A stretch of DNA of 22,332 nt from an uncultured Fenollaria sp. (GTDB lineage: Bacteria > Bacillota > Clostridia > Tissierellales > Peptoniphilaceae). Below are positions 7,171 through 13,829 of the stretch, one piece after another. The stretch is from NCBI RefSeq assembly GCF_934202865.1, contig NZ_CAKPYL010000016.1, positions 1 through 22,332 on the forward strand, read 5' to 3'. The number at the start of each line of letters is the position of its first letter. Position 1 is the first letter of the stretch. The translations under genes were made by a program, and so were the position numbers. A model generated the notes under the pieces. It worked only from the letters and a program-made list of their open reading frames with translations. It had not been told where the DNA came from and made no database searches.

Positions 7171-8048
7171 TGAGAAAGACGATACTTATAATTCTGGCAG
7201 CCATGCTAATATCTTTAGTTTCACCTAAGTTAATGGCAGAGGATGCTAGCAAAACTATAAACATAAAAGCAGTAAAATTTGAAGATAATAAAATCGAGAT
7301 TGAGGTCGATAGCACTGAGCCTTATTTAAGCTTAGAGCTTGACTACAAGAAAGACGCGGGCAAATGGCTTAGCGAAGACTTTGACAATCTCATCACTTTA
7401 AATTATAACGAAAAAACTCGTAAGTACGAGCACAAATTTAAAGAGGATATAAAGTTTTCACAAAGCTTTGAGATTAGGCTTAGACCTATAGTAAACGCAG
7501 TTAAGGGAGATTTTTCAAATGTGATTGTATTTAAGCATACACTTAACGCGAAGAACTACGATGCATGGGCGGTTGACTTTATACATAAGGCAGATAGCCT
7601 TGGACTAGTTATTGAGTCCATGAGAGAGGACATGAAGGCGAGTGCGACTAGATTAGAATTTGTTGAAGCGCTAATCAAGGCCATAGAGTATAAGAAGACT
7701 ATAAAGGACTATGAGAATGAAGTAGTGAGCGATACGTCATCCATTGCCGTGAAAAAGGCATATAAATTAAAGCTACTGACATATAACGAGGCGAAGACAT
7801 TTGGCCCTGATAGAAAGATTACGAGAGAAGAGGTAGCCGTGATACTGGATAAGCTATCGAGCGTGATCAAGTTTGAGGACAAGCTCGAGAACAAACTTAC
7901 TTACAATGACGCGAGCGAATGGGCTCTTGCTTCAATCGATAGCGTGGTTAAGAAGGGACTCATTCTTGGTGACAACAAACAAAGATTCAATCCAAAGAAG
8001 AACATGACTAGACAAGAAGTACTAGTAATGGTACTTAGATTAATTTAA
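7170..8048 (+). CDS. Secreted SLH-domain (S-layer homology) surface protein
   Basis: A 292-residue exported protein of unknown specific role. The N terminus has basic residues, a hydrophobic core (residues 5-18) and a likely signal peptidase site after LMA (residue 23). Residues 25-125 are a beta-rich charged region I do not recognise. The rest carries three S-layer-homology-like segments, around 128-170, 185-230 and 243-292. The last is clearest (DASEWALASIDSVVKKG, GD..QRFNPKKNMTRQEVL). Such domains bind secondary cell-wall polymers, so the protein is probably wall-attached. Its ATG overlaps the TAA of the TraX gene (TAATG), suggesting translational coupling. It is the last gene before the operon terminator. 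Confidence 0.8.
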   Translation: MRKTILIILAAMLISLVSPKLMAEDASKTINIKAVKFEDNKIEIEVDSTEPYLSLELDYKKDAGKWLSEDFDNLITLNYNEKTRKYEHKFKEDIKFSQSFEIRLRPIVNAVKGDFSNVIVFKHTLNAKNYDAWAVDFIHKADSLGLVIESMREDMKASATRLEFVEALIKAIEYKKTIKDYENEVVSDTSSIAVKKAYKLKLLTYNEAKTFGPDRKITREEVAVILDKLSSVIKFEDKLENKLTYNDASEWALASIDSVVKKGLILGDNKQRFNPKKNMTRQEVLVMVLRLI

Positions 8049-8058
8049 AAACATATTG

Positions 8059-8087
8059 ACTGCTGGGCAATGGCTCGGCAGTTTTTT
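8059..8087 (+). terminator. Rho-independent terminator of the cobalamin/TraX/SLH run
   Basis: A 10-bp stem, ACTGCTGGGC (8059-8068) with GCTCGGCAGT (8073-8082), contains two G-T pairs and an AATG loop, and is followed by TTTTT. It starts 10 bases after the SLH stop codon. It is the first strong terminator seen in the window, implying one transcript from cbiE through the SLH gene. Confidence 0.9.
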
Positions 8088-8113
8088 ATAGCAGCTATAG
8101 CTTATATCACGTG

Positions 8114-8142
8114 TTGACAATTGCATTCATCAAGTGTATAAT
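8114..8142 (+). promoter_or_regulatory. Consensus sigma-A promoter of the lipoprotein-transporter unit
   Basis: TTGACA (8114-8119), a 17-base spacer and TATAAT (8137-8142) form a perfect consensus. Transcription would begin near 8149, leaving a leader of about 25 bases that contains GGAGG (8164-8168) ahead of the ATG at 8174. No operator-like repeat is evident, so strong constitutive expression is expected. Confidence 0.9.
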
Positions 8143-8173
8143 ATTTATTAGATATCAATTTATGGAGGTTATT

Positions 8174-8755
8174 ATGAAAAAGATACTAATTGCATTACTA
8201 CTAGCGCTTTCACTACTAAGCGTGGCTTGCTCAGCACCTGCTAGCAAAGACGCTGATAAGAAGACTGATACTGCTAGCACAGAAAAAACTGAAGAAAAAG
8301 ATGCAGCTGATGATAAGAAGGCTGAAGAAGAAACAAATGAAGAAAGTGGCGACATGAAGGATAAAGTTAATATCAAGTACTTTGATGACTTTAAAGATGG
8401 CGAGCTACTTGCTATAGCAAACATCACTAATAACAATGACAAAGAAGATTTATTCGCTGCATACAATGTAAAAGAACTACTTCTTAGTGAAAATGATGAC
8501 GCAAAAGAATATTTAATCATACCTAAGGACGACAAGACTGATTTAATAATCAAGGAAAAGGACTCTGAGGGAGATGGCGAATCATTTACTTTAGGTAAGA
8601 AGTTTGGACTTAAGCTAGCTATATCAGATGCGGATCTTGAAAAATTTGTCTTCACCATAAAGAATGGTGACAATACTAAAGACTTCAGCATGAAGCTTAA
8701 AGAAGACGGTAGCTTAGATCTAGATAAAGAAATAATCGAGGTTGTGTTTAAATAA
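8174..8755 (+). CDS. Putative lipoprotein, function unknown
   Basis: A 193-residue protein with a lipoprotein signal peptide: two lysines, a hydrophobic stretch (residues 4-18) and Cys19 in LLSVAC, the likely lipidated residue. The serine at -3 is slightly off the lipobox consensus. Residues 20-60 are a low-complexity linker rich in Ala, Lys, Asp, Glu and Thr, typical of a spacer off the membrane. Residues 65-193 look like a compact beta-rich domain (NIKYFDDFKDGELLAIANI near its start, then KEYLIIPKDD), which I cannot assign. The start is set by GGAGGTTATTATG; the upstream in-frame codons from 8111 overlap the promoter and are not translated. The stop overlaps the ATG of the transporter gene. 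Confidence 0.82.
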   Translation: MKKILIALLLALSLLSVACSAPASKDADKKTDTASTEKTEEKDAADDKKAEEETNEESGDMKDKVNIKYFDDFKDGELLAIANITNNNDKEDLFAAYNVKELLLSENDDAKEYLIIPKDDKTDLIIKEKDSEGDGESFTLGKKFGLKLAISDADLEKFVFTIKNGDNTKDFSMKLKEDGSLDLDKEIIEVVFK

Positions 8756-9633
8756 TGAACGATAAGACAAAAGGTATTTTGTGTATGGTGGCATCTGCAC
8801 TAGCATTTTCGCTAATGCAGATTGCTGTCAAACTTACTTCAGACAATGTAAGTATATTTTTACAAGTTGTGTTCAGAAACTTTTTATTATCAATATTTAG
8901 CATTGTAATGCTTAAAAAGCATAGAGAAAGTCTAGTTCCTGTTAAAGAACATAGAGTTGCTCTATTTTTTAGAGGCTTTTTAGGTTTATTTGGCGCAGTT
9001 ATGTACTTTTATGCAACAAAGAATCTGCCAACAGCAAACGCAGCCATCTTACAAAAGAGCTCACCCTTCTTTGTAATGATATTTGCGGCGATATTCTTAA
9101 ATGAAAAATTAACAAGATTTCATATTATGTCATTATTAGTTGCCTTTGTGGGCGCTTATCTAGTAACTAACCCATCAGGTAACTATAATCTGATACCAGC
9201 CTTATCAGGTATATTCTCAGCCATATTTGCAGCAGGAGCCTATACTATCATCGGTAAGCTTGGTAAGAGCGAGAACCCATATAGAATCATGCTAGCCTTT
9301 GGCGCTGTTACGTGTATTTGCTTATTTGTTCCGCTTGTACTCACATACAAAAGTCCACTTCCAATCGACTGGCTATGGCTAGTCTTAATAGGTGTATTTG
9401 GAGGCTTGGGTCAATATTTGTTAACAATTGCTTATTTATATGCACCAGCAGGCGAGGTAAGTATATATAATTACACATCAGTAATATTCTCAGCAATACT
9501 TGGCTTTATCATATTTAGAGACAAAATTGAAACTATAGAGTATATAGGTATAGCACTAATATTGCTTTCAGCTGTAATACTATTCTTATACAACCAAAAG
9601 AACCTTGGACGCTTCGAAATTAAAAAAAAGTAA
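8755..9633 (+). CDS. DMT-superfamily (EamA) transporter
   Basis: A 292-residue inner-membrane protein with about ten hydrophobic helices in two related halves. The first is MVASALAFSLMQIAVKL through the ATKNLPTANAAILQKSSPFF motif; the second is GAYTIIGKLG through LYAPAGEVSIYNYTSVIFSA. Duplicated EamA domains are typical of drug/metabolite or S-adenosylmethionine/amino-acid exporters; the substrate cannot be read from sequence. The ATG overlaps the lipoprotein stop (TAATG), so the two are probably co-translated. No hairpin terminator follows. The stop codon lies inside the AT-rich element upstream of the first tRNA promoter. Confidence 0.88.
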   Translation: MNDKTKGILCMVASALAFSLMQIAVKLTSDNVSIFLQVVFRNFLLSIFSIVMLKKHRESLVPVKEHRVALFFRGFLGLFGAVMYFYATKNLPTANAAILQKSSPFFVMIFAAIFLNEKLTRFHIMSLLVAFVGAYLVTNPSGNYNLIPALSGIFSAIFAAGAYTIIGKLGKSENPYRIMLAFGAVTCICLFVPLVLTYKSPLPIDWLWLVLIGVFGGLGQYLLTIAYLYAPAGEVSIYNYTSVIFSAILGFIIFRDKIETIEYIGIALILLSAVILFLYNQKNLGRFEIKKK

Positions 9634-9681
9634 AGAATTTTTAAAAAAACTATTGACAAAGAGACTTAATAGATGTATAAT
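9626..9681 (+). promoter_or_regulatory. tRNA operon promoter P1 with upstream AT-rich element
   Basis: TTGACA (9653-9658), a 17-base spacer and TATAAT (9676-9681) form a perfect consensus. The AT-rich stretch from 9626 resembles an UP element and overlaps the stop codon of the transporter gene. The predicted transcript would begin around 9687-9688, exactly at a 7-bp hairpin (AGTGCTT 9687-9693 with AGGCACT 9703-9709) that lacks a T run and so is not a terminator. Confidence 0.88.
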
Positions 9682-9738
9682 TAACGAGTGCTTGATGAGA
9701 TTAGGCACTTGCTAAGACGCAAATAAAAGAAATTAAAG

Positions 9739-9794
9739 AAAAGTAAAGATTTTTTTAAAAAGGTCTTGACAAGCTTTCTTTTATTTGTTATAAT
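9739..9794 (+). promoter_or_regulatory. tRNA operon promoter P2, tandem copy of P1
   Basis: TTGACA (9766-9771), a 17-base spacer and TATAAT (9789-9794) again form a perfect consensus, 113 bases after P1. The upstream element from 9739 repeats the P1 element nearly base for base (AAAAGTAAAGA, then T- and A-runs) at the same 27-base distance from the -35. Tandem promoters of this type drive rRNA and tRNA operons. The leader to tRNA-His (about 9801-9864) can form a small hairpin, AAAGTA with TACTTT. Confidence 0.9.
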
Positions 9795-9864
9795 GGCAAA
9801 GTACTTGTTAAGAGAACTAACTACTTTGGCCGAAGATAGTAAGTGATCTTAATTCCAGAGATAT

Positions 9865-9942
9865 GGTGGGTATAGCCTAGTTGGTTAGGGCGCCAGATTG
9901 TGGCTCTGGAGGTCATGAGTTCGAATCTCATTATCCACCCCA
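9865..9942 (+). tRNA. tRNA-His (anticodon GTG)
   Basis: A complete cloverleaf with acceptor GTGGGTA/TATCCAC, anticodon stem CCAGA/TCTGG and loop TTGTGGC with anticodon GTG at 9900-9902. The T arm has GTTCGAATC. The extra 5' G (9865, position -1) opposite discriminator C (9939) is the hallmark of tRNA-His. CCA is encoded (9940-9942). It is the first tRNA after promoters P1/P2. Confidence 0.97.
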
Positions 9943-9960
9943 TAATTTTTTTAAAAATTT

Positions 9961-10037
9961 GGTCCATTAGCTCAGCCGGCCAGAGCACCTGACTTTTAAT
10001 CAGGGTGTCCCGCGTTCGAGTCGCGGATGGATCACCA
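9961..10037 (+). tRNA. tRNA-Lys (anticodon TTT)
   Basis: A complete cloverleaf: acceptor GGTCCAT/ATGGATC with one G-T pair, anticodon stem CCTGA/TCAGG and loop CTTTTAA with anticodon TTT at 9995-9997. The T arm is CGCGTTCGAGTCGCG, with discriminator A and encoded CCA. It lies 18 bases after tRNA-His in the same transcript. Confidence 0.96.
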
Positions 10038-10041
10038 ACAT

Positions 10042-10125
10042 GCGGGAGTGGCGGAATTGGCAGACGCGCTAGACTTAGGATCTAGTGTCAACGACGTGGG
10101 GGTTCAAGTCCTCTTTCCCGCACCA
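10042..10125 (+). tRNA. tRNA-Leu (anticodon TAG)
   Basis: A class II tRNA of 84 bases: acceptor GCGGGAG/TTCCCGC (last pair G-T), anticodon stem CTAGA/TCTAG and loop CTTAGGA with anticodon TAG at 10076-10078. It has a variable arm, a T arm with GGTTCAAGTCC, discriminator A and encoded CCA. It starts 5 bases after tRNA-Lys and is the last tRNA before the terminator. Confidence 0.96.
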
Positions 10126-10152
10126 AAAGAAGTGTTCGCACTTCTTTTTTTT
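10126..10152 (+). terminator. Terminator of the His-Lys-Leu tRNA operon
   Basis: The stem GAAGTG (10129-10134)/CACTTC (10139-10144) has a stable TTCG tetraloop and is followed by eight T residues. The upstream A residues extend pairing into the T run. It begins directly after the CCA of tRNA-Leu. Confidence 0.92.
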
Positions 10153-10228
10153 ATACATAAATTCTTTTACAAATCCATTGAAATAATCATCGCAAGGCCA
10201 TTACTATAAAGATGATTAATAACTATTT

Positions 10229-10304
10229 GCATCTATAGCTCAGTGGATAGAGCGGCCGACTCCGGATCGGCAGGCCAAAGGTTCGACTCCTTTTAGATGC
10301 GCCA
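10229..10304 (+). tRNA. tRNA-Arg (anticodon CCG)
   Basis: A complete cloverleaf: acceptor GCATCTA/TAGATGC, anticodon stem GCCGA/TCGGC and loop CTCCGGA with anticodon CCG at 10262-10264. The T arm has GGTTCGACTCC, with discriminator G and encoded CCA. It sits after the preceding terminator, so it needs its own promoter. Only a weak candidate is visible (TTGAAA at 10178-10183, with TACTAT or TATAAA at 10202-10210 at suboptimal spacing). No terminator follows, and the thrS promoter begins 8 bases after the CCA. Confidence 0.96.
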
Positions 10305-10312
10305 AAAAATTC

Positions 10313-10341
10313 TTGACAAAGCAAAGTCTTTGTGATAGTAT
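10313..10341 (+). promoter_or_regulatory. Promoter of the thrS T-box leader
   Basis: TTGACA (10313-10318), a 17-base spacer and TAGTAT (10336-10341), with an extended -10 TG at 10333-10334. A better-looking TATAAT at 10341-10346 is 22 bases from the -35, too far to use the same -35. Transcription would begin near 10348, just before the T-box stem I. Confidence 0.65.
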
Positions 10342-10347
10342 ATAATA

Positions 10348-10565
10348 AATCAATACTTAAAGATAATGAGAGGAAGAGTAGTATACTTAAGCTTATCAAG
10401 AGAGGGAATGCTGGCTGTGATTTTCCTATAAGCACTTATATGAAGACTAACCTTGAATCGGATCCGAAAGGAATCACGGAGTGGAGCACGTTATAGCTCT
10501 AGAAAGAAGTAATTAGGGTGGAACCACGGTCTCATCGTCCCTTGAGGGATGGTGGGCTTTTTTTT
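10348..10565 (+). promoter_or_regulatory. T-box leader controlling thrS, threonine specifier ACU
   Basis: This is a tRNA-sensing leader in which uncharged tRNA-Thr is expected to favour the antiterminator and allow thrS transcription. The core T-box AGGGTGGAACCACG is at 10515-10528. In stem I the 5' side has AGTA (10387-10390) and the 3' side has GAA-G-ACT-A (10442-10449), the same GAA-N-codon-A layout known from other T-boxes. This places the specifier ACT at 10446-10448, a threonine codon matching the downstream gene. The terminator stem is CTCATCGTCCC (10531-10541) with GGGATGGTGGG (10546-10556), a TTGA loop and eight T residues (10558-10565). The 5' boundary is estimated from the promoter. 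Confidence 0.92.
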
Positions 10566-10596
10566 ATTTCACCAGAAGATATTATAGGAGGTAAAA

Positions 10597-12528
10597 ATGT
10601 CAAAGATTATTGTAACACTACCTGATGACTCTAAAAGAGAGTATGACAAAGGAGTCAAGCTTTATGATGTGTGCAAGGACATATCAGAAGTATTATTAAG
10701 AGATGTTTTAGGAGCAGTTGTCAATGGCACAACTATGGGCCTACAAGAAACACTTGAAGAAGATAGTAAAGTAAAATTCGTTAAGTTTGAAGACAAGGAA
10801 GGCAAGGCTATATTCTGGCATACATCAGCTCACCTTATGGCTTACGCAATACAAAGATTATACAAGGATGTTAAGTTCGCCATCGGTCCATCAATTGACG
10901 AAGGTTTTTACTACGACTTCGATACAGAACATAGATTTGTTCCTGAAGATTTTGAAAAGATAGAAAAAGAAATGACTGCCATAGTTAAAGAGGGCGGCGT
11001 TCTTGAAAGATACGAAATGCCTAGAGACGAAGCGATTGAACACTTTAAGAAGCTTGGAGAAAAATATAAAGTAGAATTAATCGAAGATCTTCCAGAAGAT
11101 GCTCATATATCATTCTACAAATTAGGTGACTTCGTTGATTTATGTAAGGGACCTCACCTATATGACATCTCAAAGATTAAAGCGTTTAAATTACTTTCAA
11201 TTGCAGGCGCTTATTGGAGAGGCGACGAGCACAATGAAATGCTTCAAAGAATTTACGCTGTTTCTTTCCCTAAGAAGAAGATGCTTGACGAGCACCTAGC
11301 AAGACTTGAAGAAGCAAAGCTTAGAGATCACAGAAAGATTGGTAAAGAGATGGATTTATTCAGCATGCATGACGAAGGACCAGGCTTCCCATTCTTCCAT
11401 CCAAATGGAATGGTTGTTAGAAACGAGCTTTTATCATGGTGGAGAGACGTTTTAGCTAAGAACGGTTATGGAGAAATACTAACACCTATCATCTTAAACG
11501 AAGATTTATGGCACAGAAGCGGCCACTGGGATCACTATAAAGAAAATATGTATTTTACTAAGATAGATGATAAAGATTACGCAATCAAACCAATGAACTG
11601 CCCAGGCTCAACTATAGTATACGCAAACAGCCAACACTCATACAAAGAGCTTCCAATTAGACTTTCTGAGTTTGGTCAAGTACACAGACACGAGCTTTCT
11701 GGTACATTACACGGATTATTTAGAGTAAGAACATTTACTCAAGATGATGCGCACGTATATTGCTTGCCATCACAAGTTGAAGACGAAGTATTTAAGATGA
11801 TAGACTTAGCTGACTACTTATACAGCACATTCGACTTTAAATACACAGTTGAGCTATCAACAAGACCAGATGACTTCATGGGCGAGATAGAAACTTGGAA
11901 TATAGCCGAAGCGGCACTTAAGTCAGCACTTGAAAAGAAAGGCATTGAATATGCTATAAACGAAGGTGACGGCGCTTTCTACGGCCCTAAGATTGACTTC
12001 CACTTAGAGGACGCTATAGGAAAAACTTGGCAATGCGGAACTATACAACTAGATTTCCAAATGCCAATTAACTTCGATTTAACATATATCGATGAAAACG
12101 GCGAAAAGAAGAGACCAGTTATGCTTCACAGAGCTTTACTTGGCTCATTAGAAAGATTCTTAGGAGCACTTATCGAAAAATTTATCGGCAAGTTCCCACT
12201 ATGGCTTGCACCAGTACAAGTGAAAGTATTATCAATATCAGAAAAGTTCAATGACTATGCAAAATCAGTTTATGACGAGCTAAAAACTCATGGATATAGA
12301 GCTGTTCTTGATGACAGAAATGAAAAGATTGGCAAGAAGATAAGAGAAGCACAAGTAGAAAAAGTTGAGTATATGTTAATAATAGGAGAAGAAGAAGCAA
12401 GTACAAAGACAGTAACTATTAGACATAGAGATCTAGGTGACCAAGGAAAAGTGTCACTAGAAGACTTTATGGCTAGAATCAGAAAAGAAATTGATAATAA
12501 AGAAATAGTTAAGAAAGAAGAAAAATAA
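10597..12528 (+). CDS. thrS: Threonine--tRNA ligase ThrS
   Basis: Charges tRNA-Thr. It has 643 residues, full bacterial length. The order is a TGS domain (about 1-63), the editing/SAD domain from about 70 to 230 (HTSAHLMAYAIQR with the zinc-site-like histidines), the class II catalytic core from about 265 to 535, and the anticodon-binding domain from about 540. The predicted active-site zinc ligands are Cys335 (KPMNCPGS), His386 (DDAHVYC) and His511 (MLHRALLGS), all present. The start is set by AGGAGGT seven bases before the ATG. Expression is controlled by the T-box leader just upstream. Confidence 0.98.
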   Translation: MSKIIVTLPDDSKREYDKGVKLYDVCKDISEVLLRDVLGAVVNGTTMGLQETLEEDSKVKFVKFEDKEGKAIFWHTSAHLMAYAIQRLYKDVKFAIGPSIDEGFYYDFDTEHRFVPEDFEKIEKEMTAIVKEGGVLERYEMPRDEAIEHFKKLGEKYKVELIEDLPEDAHISFYKLGDFVDLCKGPHLYDISKIKAFKLLSIAGAYWRGDEHNEMLQRIYAVSFPKKKMLDEHLARLEEAKLRDHRKIGKEMDLFSMHDEGPGFPFFHPNGMVVRNELLSWWRDVLAKNGYGEILTPIILNEDLWHRSGHWDHYKENMYFTKIDDKDYAIKPMNCPGSTIVYANSQHSYKELPIRLSEFGQVHRHELSGTLHGLFRVRTFTQDDAHVYCLPSQVEDEVFKMIDLADYLYSTFDFKYTVELSTRPDDFMGEIETWNIAEAALKSALEKKGIEYAINEGDGAFYGPKIDFHLEDAIGKTWQCGTIQLDFQMPINFDLTYIDENGEKKRPVMLHRALLGSLERFLGALIEKFIGKFPLWLAPVQVKVLSISEKFNDYAKSVYDELKTHGYRAVLDDRNEKIGKKIREAQVEKVEYMLIIGEEEASTKTVTIRHRDLGDQGKVSLEDFMARIRKEIDNKEIVKKEEK

Positions 12529-12578
12529 TATACTACTAAAGTATGAAAAATAATAAAAAATAGAAAAATTTATTCAAG

Positions 12579-12615
12579 AATCAAGGGAATTTTTATAAAA
12601 CCCTTGATTTTTTTT
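12579..12615 (+). terminator. Terminator after thrS
   Basis: A 9-bp stem, AATCAAGGG (12579-12587)/CCCTTGATT (12601-12609), with a 13-base AT-rich loop that may pair further, followed by TTTTTT. It lies 50 bases after the thrS stop. The stretch between the stop and the hairpin is AT-rich with nothing recognisable. Confidence 0.88.
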
Positions 12616-12632
12616 GCATTTTATTATAAAAT
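12604..12632 (+). promoter_or_regulatory. Possible promoter of the NlpC/P60 gene, overlapping the thrS terminator
   Basis: TTGATT (12604-12609), a 17-base spacer and TAAAAT (12627-12632). A promoter is expected here because a terminator separates the gene from thrS, but the hexamers are only partial matches in an AT-rich stretch. Confidence 0.4.
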
Positions 12633-12659
12633 AACTAGTACCTAAGGGAGGTAATGCAA

Positions 12660-13685
12660 ATGAAGAATTCAAATCACAGATCATGCGTCCTGCTAGTTTC
12701 TTTATTCCTAATATCACTGATCGGATTTAAAGACTACGGCGTTATGGTTAAACCTTTCGTTAGCAAAGACAATGTAAAATTTGACGATAAAGAAATTGTT
12801 AACATAATAAATGAAGATAATGACTCATATACAGTTAGTAAAAGCGGTAAGGCTGTTAAGCTTACAAAGGAGTCACTTATTGTGACACAAAAAGATACTA
12901 ATAAGTATAGAGTAGTTTCATTCACAGGCATATCAGCTTCACAAGGAGTTGCTCCTTTTGATTACTTAATGCCTGGAGAAATTGTCGAGCTTCTACATAC
13001 TGGTACAGATGGCTGTATATTTTCAGACTCAAAGATGAGAGTTGGTTTTGTAGAAATTAAAGACTTGGAAAATATTAAAGAAGCGAATACTACAGAAGCA
13101 TACTCAAAGGTCAATAAGACACTTAAGTCTGGAGATAAAACTCTTGTACTAAAGAAGAATGATAAGGTTAATATACTTAGCTATGATGGTAAGACATACA
13201 CTTTAAGTGATGGCACTAACACATTCATAGCACATAAGAATGATATTTCCTTAAGTGAAATAACAGAAGAAGCAGAAAGCGTAGACAGATCAGCTTACGC
13301 TGGACGCAAAGATGTTACAGGCCTTGTAGAATTTGCCAAAGCGCAAATAGGCAAGCCATACGTATACGCAACAGCTGGTCCTGACAGCTTTGACTGTTCG
13401 GGCTTAGTTTACTATTGCTATAAGAACGTCTTGAACATAAATGTTTCAAGATCATCATCAGCACTTGTTTCATGTGGAGTGCCTGTTGAAAAGGAAAACC
13501 TATTACCAGGAGATATACTTTTATTCAACACTTACGGCAAAGGTATTTCACACGCAGGTATATATATTGGCGACGGTAAGATGGTTCACGCATCAAGCGG
13601 AAAGATGATGAGCGTTGTAATATCTGATGTTAATTCAGGATATTACTTAGAAAGATTTGTTGCAGCAAGAAGAGTAATTAAATAA
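12660..13685 (+). CDS. Secreted NlpC/P60-family peptidoglycan endopeptidase
   Basis: A cysteine peptidase predicted to cut peptide cross-links or stem peptides of peptidoglycan outside the cell. It has 341 residues. An N-terminal hydrophobic segment (about 9-22) serves as signal or anchor. Residues 30-205 form a poorly conserved region with SH3b-like stretches (GEIVELLHTGTDGCIF, KKNDKVNILSYDGKTY) likely to bind the wall. The NlpC/P60 domain runs from about residue 220 to the end, with the triad Cys246 (DCSG), His298 (SHAGIYIG) and His310 (VHASS). The ATG at 12660 is preferred over the in-frame ATG at 12654 because GGAGG (12647-12651) is 8 bases from the former and only 2 from the latter. It is flanked by terminators, so probably transcribed alone. 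Confidence 0.9.
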   Translation: MKNSNHRSCVLLVSLFLISLIGFKDYGVMVKPFVSKDNVKFDDKEIVNIINEDNDSYTVSKSGKAVKLTKESLIVTQKDTNKYRVVSFTGISASQGVAPFDYLMPGEIVELLHTGTDGCIFSDSKMRVGFVEIKDLENIKEANTTEAYSKVNKTLKSGDKTLVLKKNDKVNILSYDGKTYTLSDGTNTFIAHKNDISLSEITEEAESVDRSAYAGRKDVTGLVEFAKAQIGKPYVYATAGPDSFDCSGLVYYCYKNVLNINVSRSSSALVSCGVPVEKENLLPGDILLFNTYGKGISHAGIYIGDGKMVHASSGKMMSVVISDVNSGYYLERFVAARRVIK

Positions 13686-13693
13686 TTTATATT

Positions 13694-13718
13694 GAGCTCC
13701 TATTTTGGAGCTCTTTTT
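13694..13718 (+). terminator. Terminator after the NlpC/P60 gene
   Basis: A perfect 7-bp stem, GAGCTCC (13694-13700)/GGAGCTC (13707-13713), with a TATTTT loop, followed by TTTTT. It lies 8 bases after the stop codon. Confidence 0.92.
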
Positions 13719-13760
13719 CATGCTAATGACGCAATGTCTTTGCAAGTATTTCATTTAAGA

Positions 13761-13790
13761 GGTCTAGATTTAATCTAGGCCTTTTCTCTT
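13761..13790 (+). terminator. Second terminator-like hairpin
   Basis: The stem GGTCTAGAT (13761-13769)/ATCTAGGCC (13773-13781), nine pairs with one T-G, has a TTA loop and is followed by TTTTCTCTT. It sits 43 bases after the first terminator with no gene between. The T run is interrupted, so it may be a back-up terminator or another structured element. On the other strand it lacks a T run. Confidence 0.6.
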
Positions 13791-13829
13791 ATGCAAAAAT
13801 CGATTTAGACGTGTTAAGAGTATATTTCT

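Noticed and set aside
8155..8691. Long open frame on the - strand opposite the lipoprotein gene (178 codons)
   Set aside because: Serine-rich mirror of an Asp/Lys/Glu-rich gene; it has no start signals, and the + strand gene has a consensus promoter, ribosome binding site and signal peptide.
10027..10209. Short + strand open frame over tRNA-Lys/tRNA-Leu
   Set aside because: It overlaps two clear tRNA genes and a terminator; the peptide is translated tRNA sequence.
10341..10346. TATAAT as -10 of the thrS promoter
   Set aside because: It is 22 bases from TTGACA; the TG-A-TAGTAT at 10333-10341 has the correct 17-base spacing, so it was preferred, though use of the TATAAT with another -35 cannot be excluded.
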